NCBI GenBank assembly: GCA_003559985.1
Contig: PWJP01000140.1
Coordinates: 1 to 22,372, forward strand
DNA: 22,372 nucleotides
Direction: 5' to 3'
Origin: Saprospirales bacterium
Lineage (GTDB): Bacteria > Bacteroidota > Bacteroidia > Chitinophagales > Saprospiraceae
Positions 21,688-22,372 of the stretch are shown here, piece after piece. Position numbers and translations under genes: made by a program. The first letter of the stretch is position 1. Every line of letters starts with the position of its first letter. Under the pieces are notes generated by a model. It was given only the letters and a program-made list of their open reading frames with translations. It searched no databases and was not told the origin of the DNA.

Positions 21688-22372
21688 ATGGAGGACAATA
21701 AAATAATTGAAGTTGCAAAACAGACCATTTCTATTGAGTCTGAGACCGTTGCAGCACTTGGGAATGCCTTTGATCACTCTTTTGCGGAACTGGTGAAAAA
21801 AATATTTAACTCGCCGGGCAGATTGGTGGTATCAGGTATTGGAAAAAGTGCGCTTGTTGCGCAGAAAATTGTAGCGACTCTCAATTCAACCGGAACCCCC
21901 GCCCTTTTTATGCATGCGGCAGATGCCATTCACGGGGACCTCGGAATGGTAGGAGTTCACGATATAGTTGTTTGCATCAGCAAAAGCGGTCAAACATCTG
22001 AGATCAAGGTACTGACTCCTATTGTAAAATCCCGCGGGAATACGCTGGTGGGAATGACTTCAAACAATAAGAGTTATCTGGCTAAGCGTAGTGATTACCT
22101 GCTTTATACCCCGGTAAAAAAGGAGGCGGACCCCAATAATCTGGCACCAACCAGCAGCACCACCGCACAAATGGCCATGGGAGACGCACTTGCTATGGCG
22201 TTGCTTGCATTGCGAGGATTTAGCCCCAGTGATTTTGCCAAATACCACCCTGGAGGGGCATTGGGCAAGCAACTCTACCTCCGGGTAAAAGACGTCGCAC
22301 AGTCCAATCTGAAACCTGCTGTTTACAGCGACAGCACGCTACCCGAACTCATACTGGAAATCTCTTCCAAAA
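21688..22372 (+). CDS. kdsD: D-arabinose 5-phosphate isomerase, KpsF/GutQ family (3' truncated by window)
   Basis: The enzyme interconverts ribulose 5-phosphate and arabinose 5-phosphate, the first step to Kdo for lipopolysaccharide. The visible 228 residues contain the SIS sugar isomerase domain: VVSGIGKSALVAQK (Lys53), AIHGDLGMV (His82), ISKSGQTSEI (Glu105), NLAPTSSTTAQMAMGDALAMALL and KYHPGGALGK (His187). The four catalytic positions are each offset by six from E. coli KdsD. The start of the first CBS domain (VKDVAQSNLKPAV) follows and is cut off at the edge. I chose ATG 21688; an in-frame ATG at 21664 would add eight residues. It diverges from recQ. Confidence 0.93.
   Translation, partial: MEDNKIIEVAKQTISIESETVAALGNAFDHSFAELVKKIFNSPGRLVVSGIGKSALVAQKIVATLNSTGTPALFMHAADAIHGDLGMVGVHDIVVCISKSGQTSEIKVLTPIVKSRGNTLVGMTSNNKSYLAKRSDYLLYTPVKKEADPNNLAPTSSTTAQMAMGDALAMALLALRGFSPSDFAKYHPGGALGKQLYLRVKDVAQSNLKPAVYSDSTLPELILEISSK

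Overview
The window reads as a piece of a Bacteroidota chromosome, probably a marine or Saprospira-like lineage; the lineage is a guess. Three things support the phylum. The truncated gene at the left edge begins like a type IX secretion PorP/SprF protein. Nearly every clear promoter carries the Bacteroidota -7 box TAnnTTTG. Rho has the long disordered basic insert typical of the phylum. Gene density is high and the content is mostly housekeeping. I see no tRNA, rRNA, CRISPR array or intact mobile element.

Left third (1-8.6 kb): a PorP/SprF N-terminus runs off the left edge. Divergent from it are the NAD(P)HX repair enzyme (NnrD/NnrE fusion) and a class III sirtuin. Converging on these is a 988-residue secreted protein that is almost entirely coiled coil, with a small DUF2784 membrane protein upstream. 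A DUF481-type outer-membrane barrel follows, converging on a secreted protein of the kind often mislabelled 'asparagine synthetase B'.

Middle (8.6-15.4 kb): thymidine kinase and an uncharacterised protein diverge from a palindromic double promoter. An SDR-fold protein lacking the catalytic Tyr and Lys diverges from 3-hydroxyanthranilate 3,4-dioxygenase, which is followed after 15 bases by LpxH. On the minus strand serS, a YugP-like membrane zinc peptidase and frr form a run ending in an intrinsic terminator.

Right third (15.4-22.4 kb): rho has a long leader with a hairpin and a 20-codon upstream reading frame overlapping its start. Then come rpmH and rnpA, converging on and overlapping aroQ. 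aroQ lies directly after recQ in the same frame. A 491-base gap with a nested inverted repeat separates recQ from a truncated kdsD.

Two themes recur. NAD metabolism appears as NAD(P)HX repair, an NAD-consuming sirtuin, and the quinolinate-forming dioxygenase. Envelope building appears as LpxH, KdsD, the barrel and the secreted proteins. No single novel multi-gene system is evident. The most unusual items are the giant coiled-coil protein, the rho leader, the symmetric promoter, the degenerate SDR linked to the kynurenine-pathway gene, and the structured recQ-kdsD gap.
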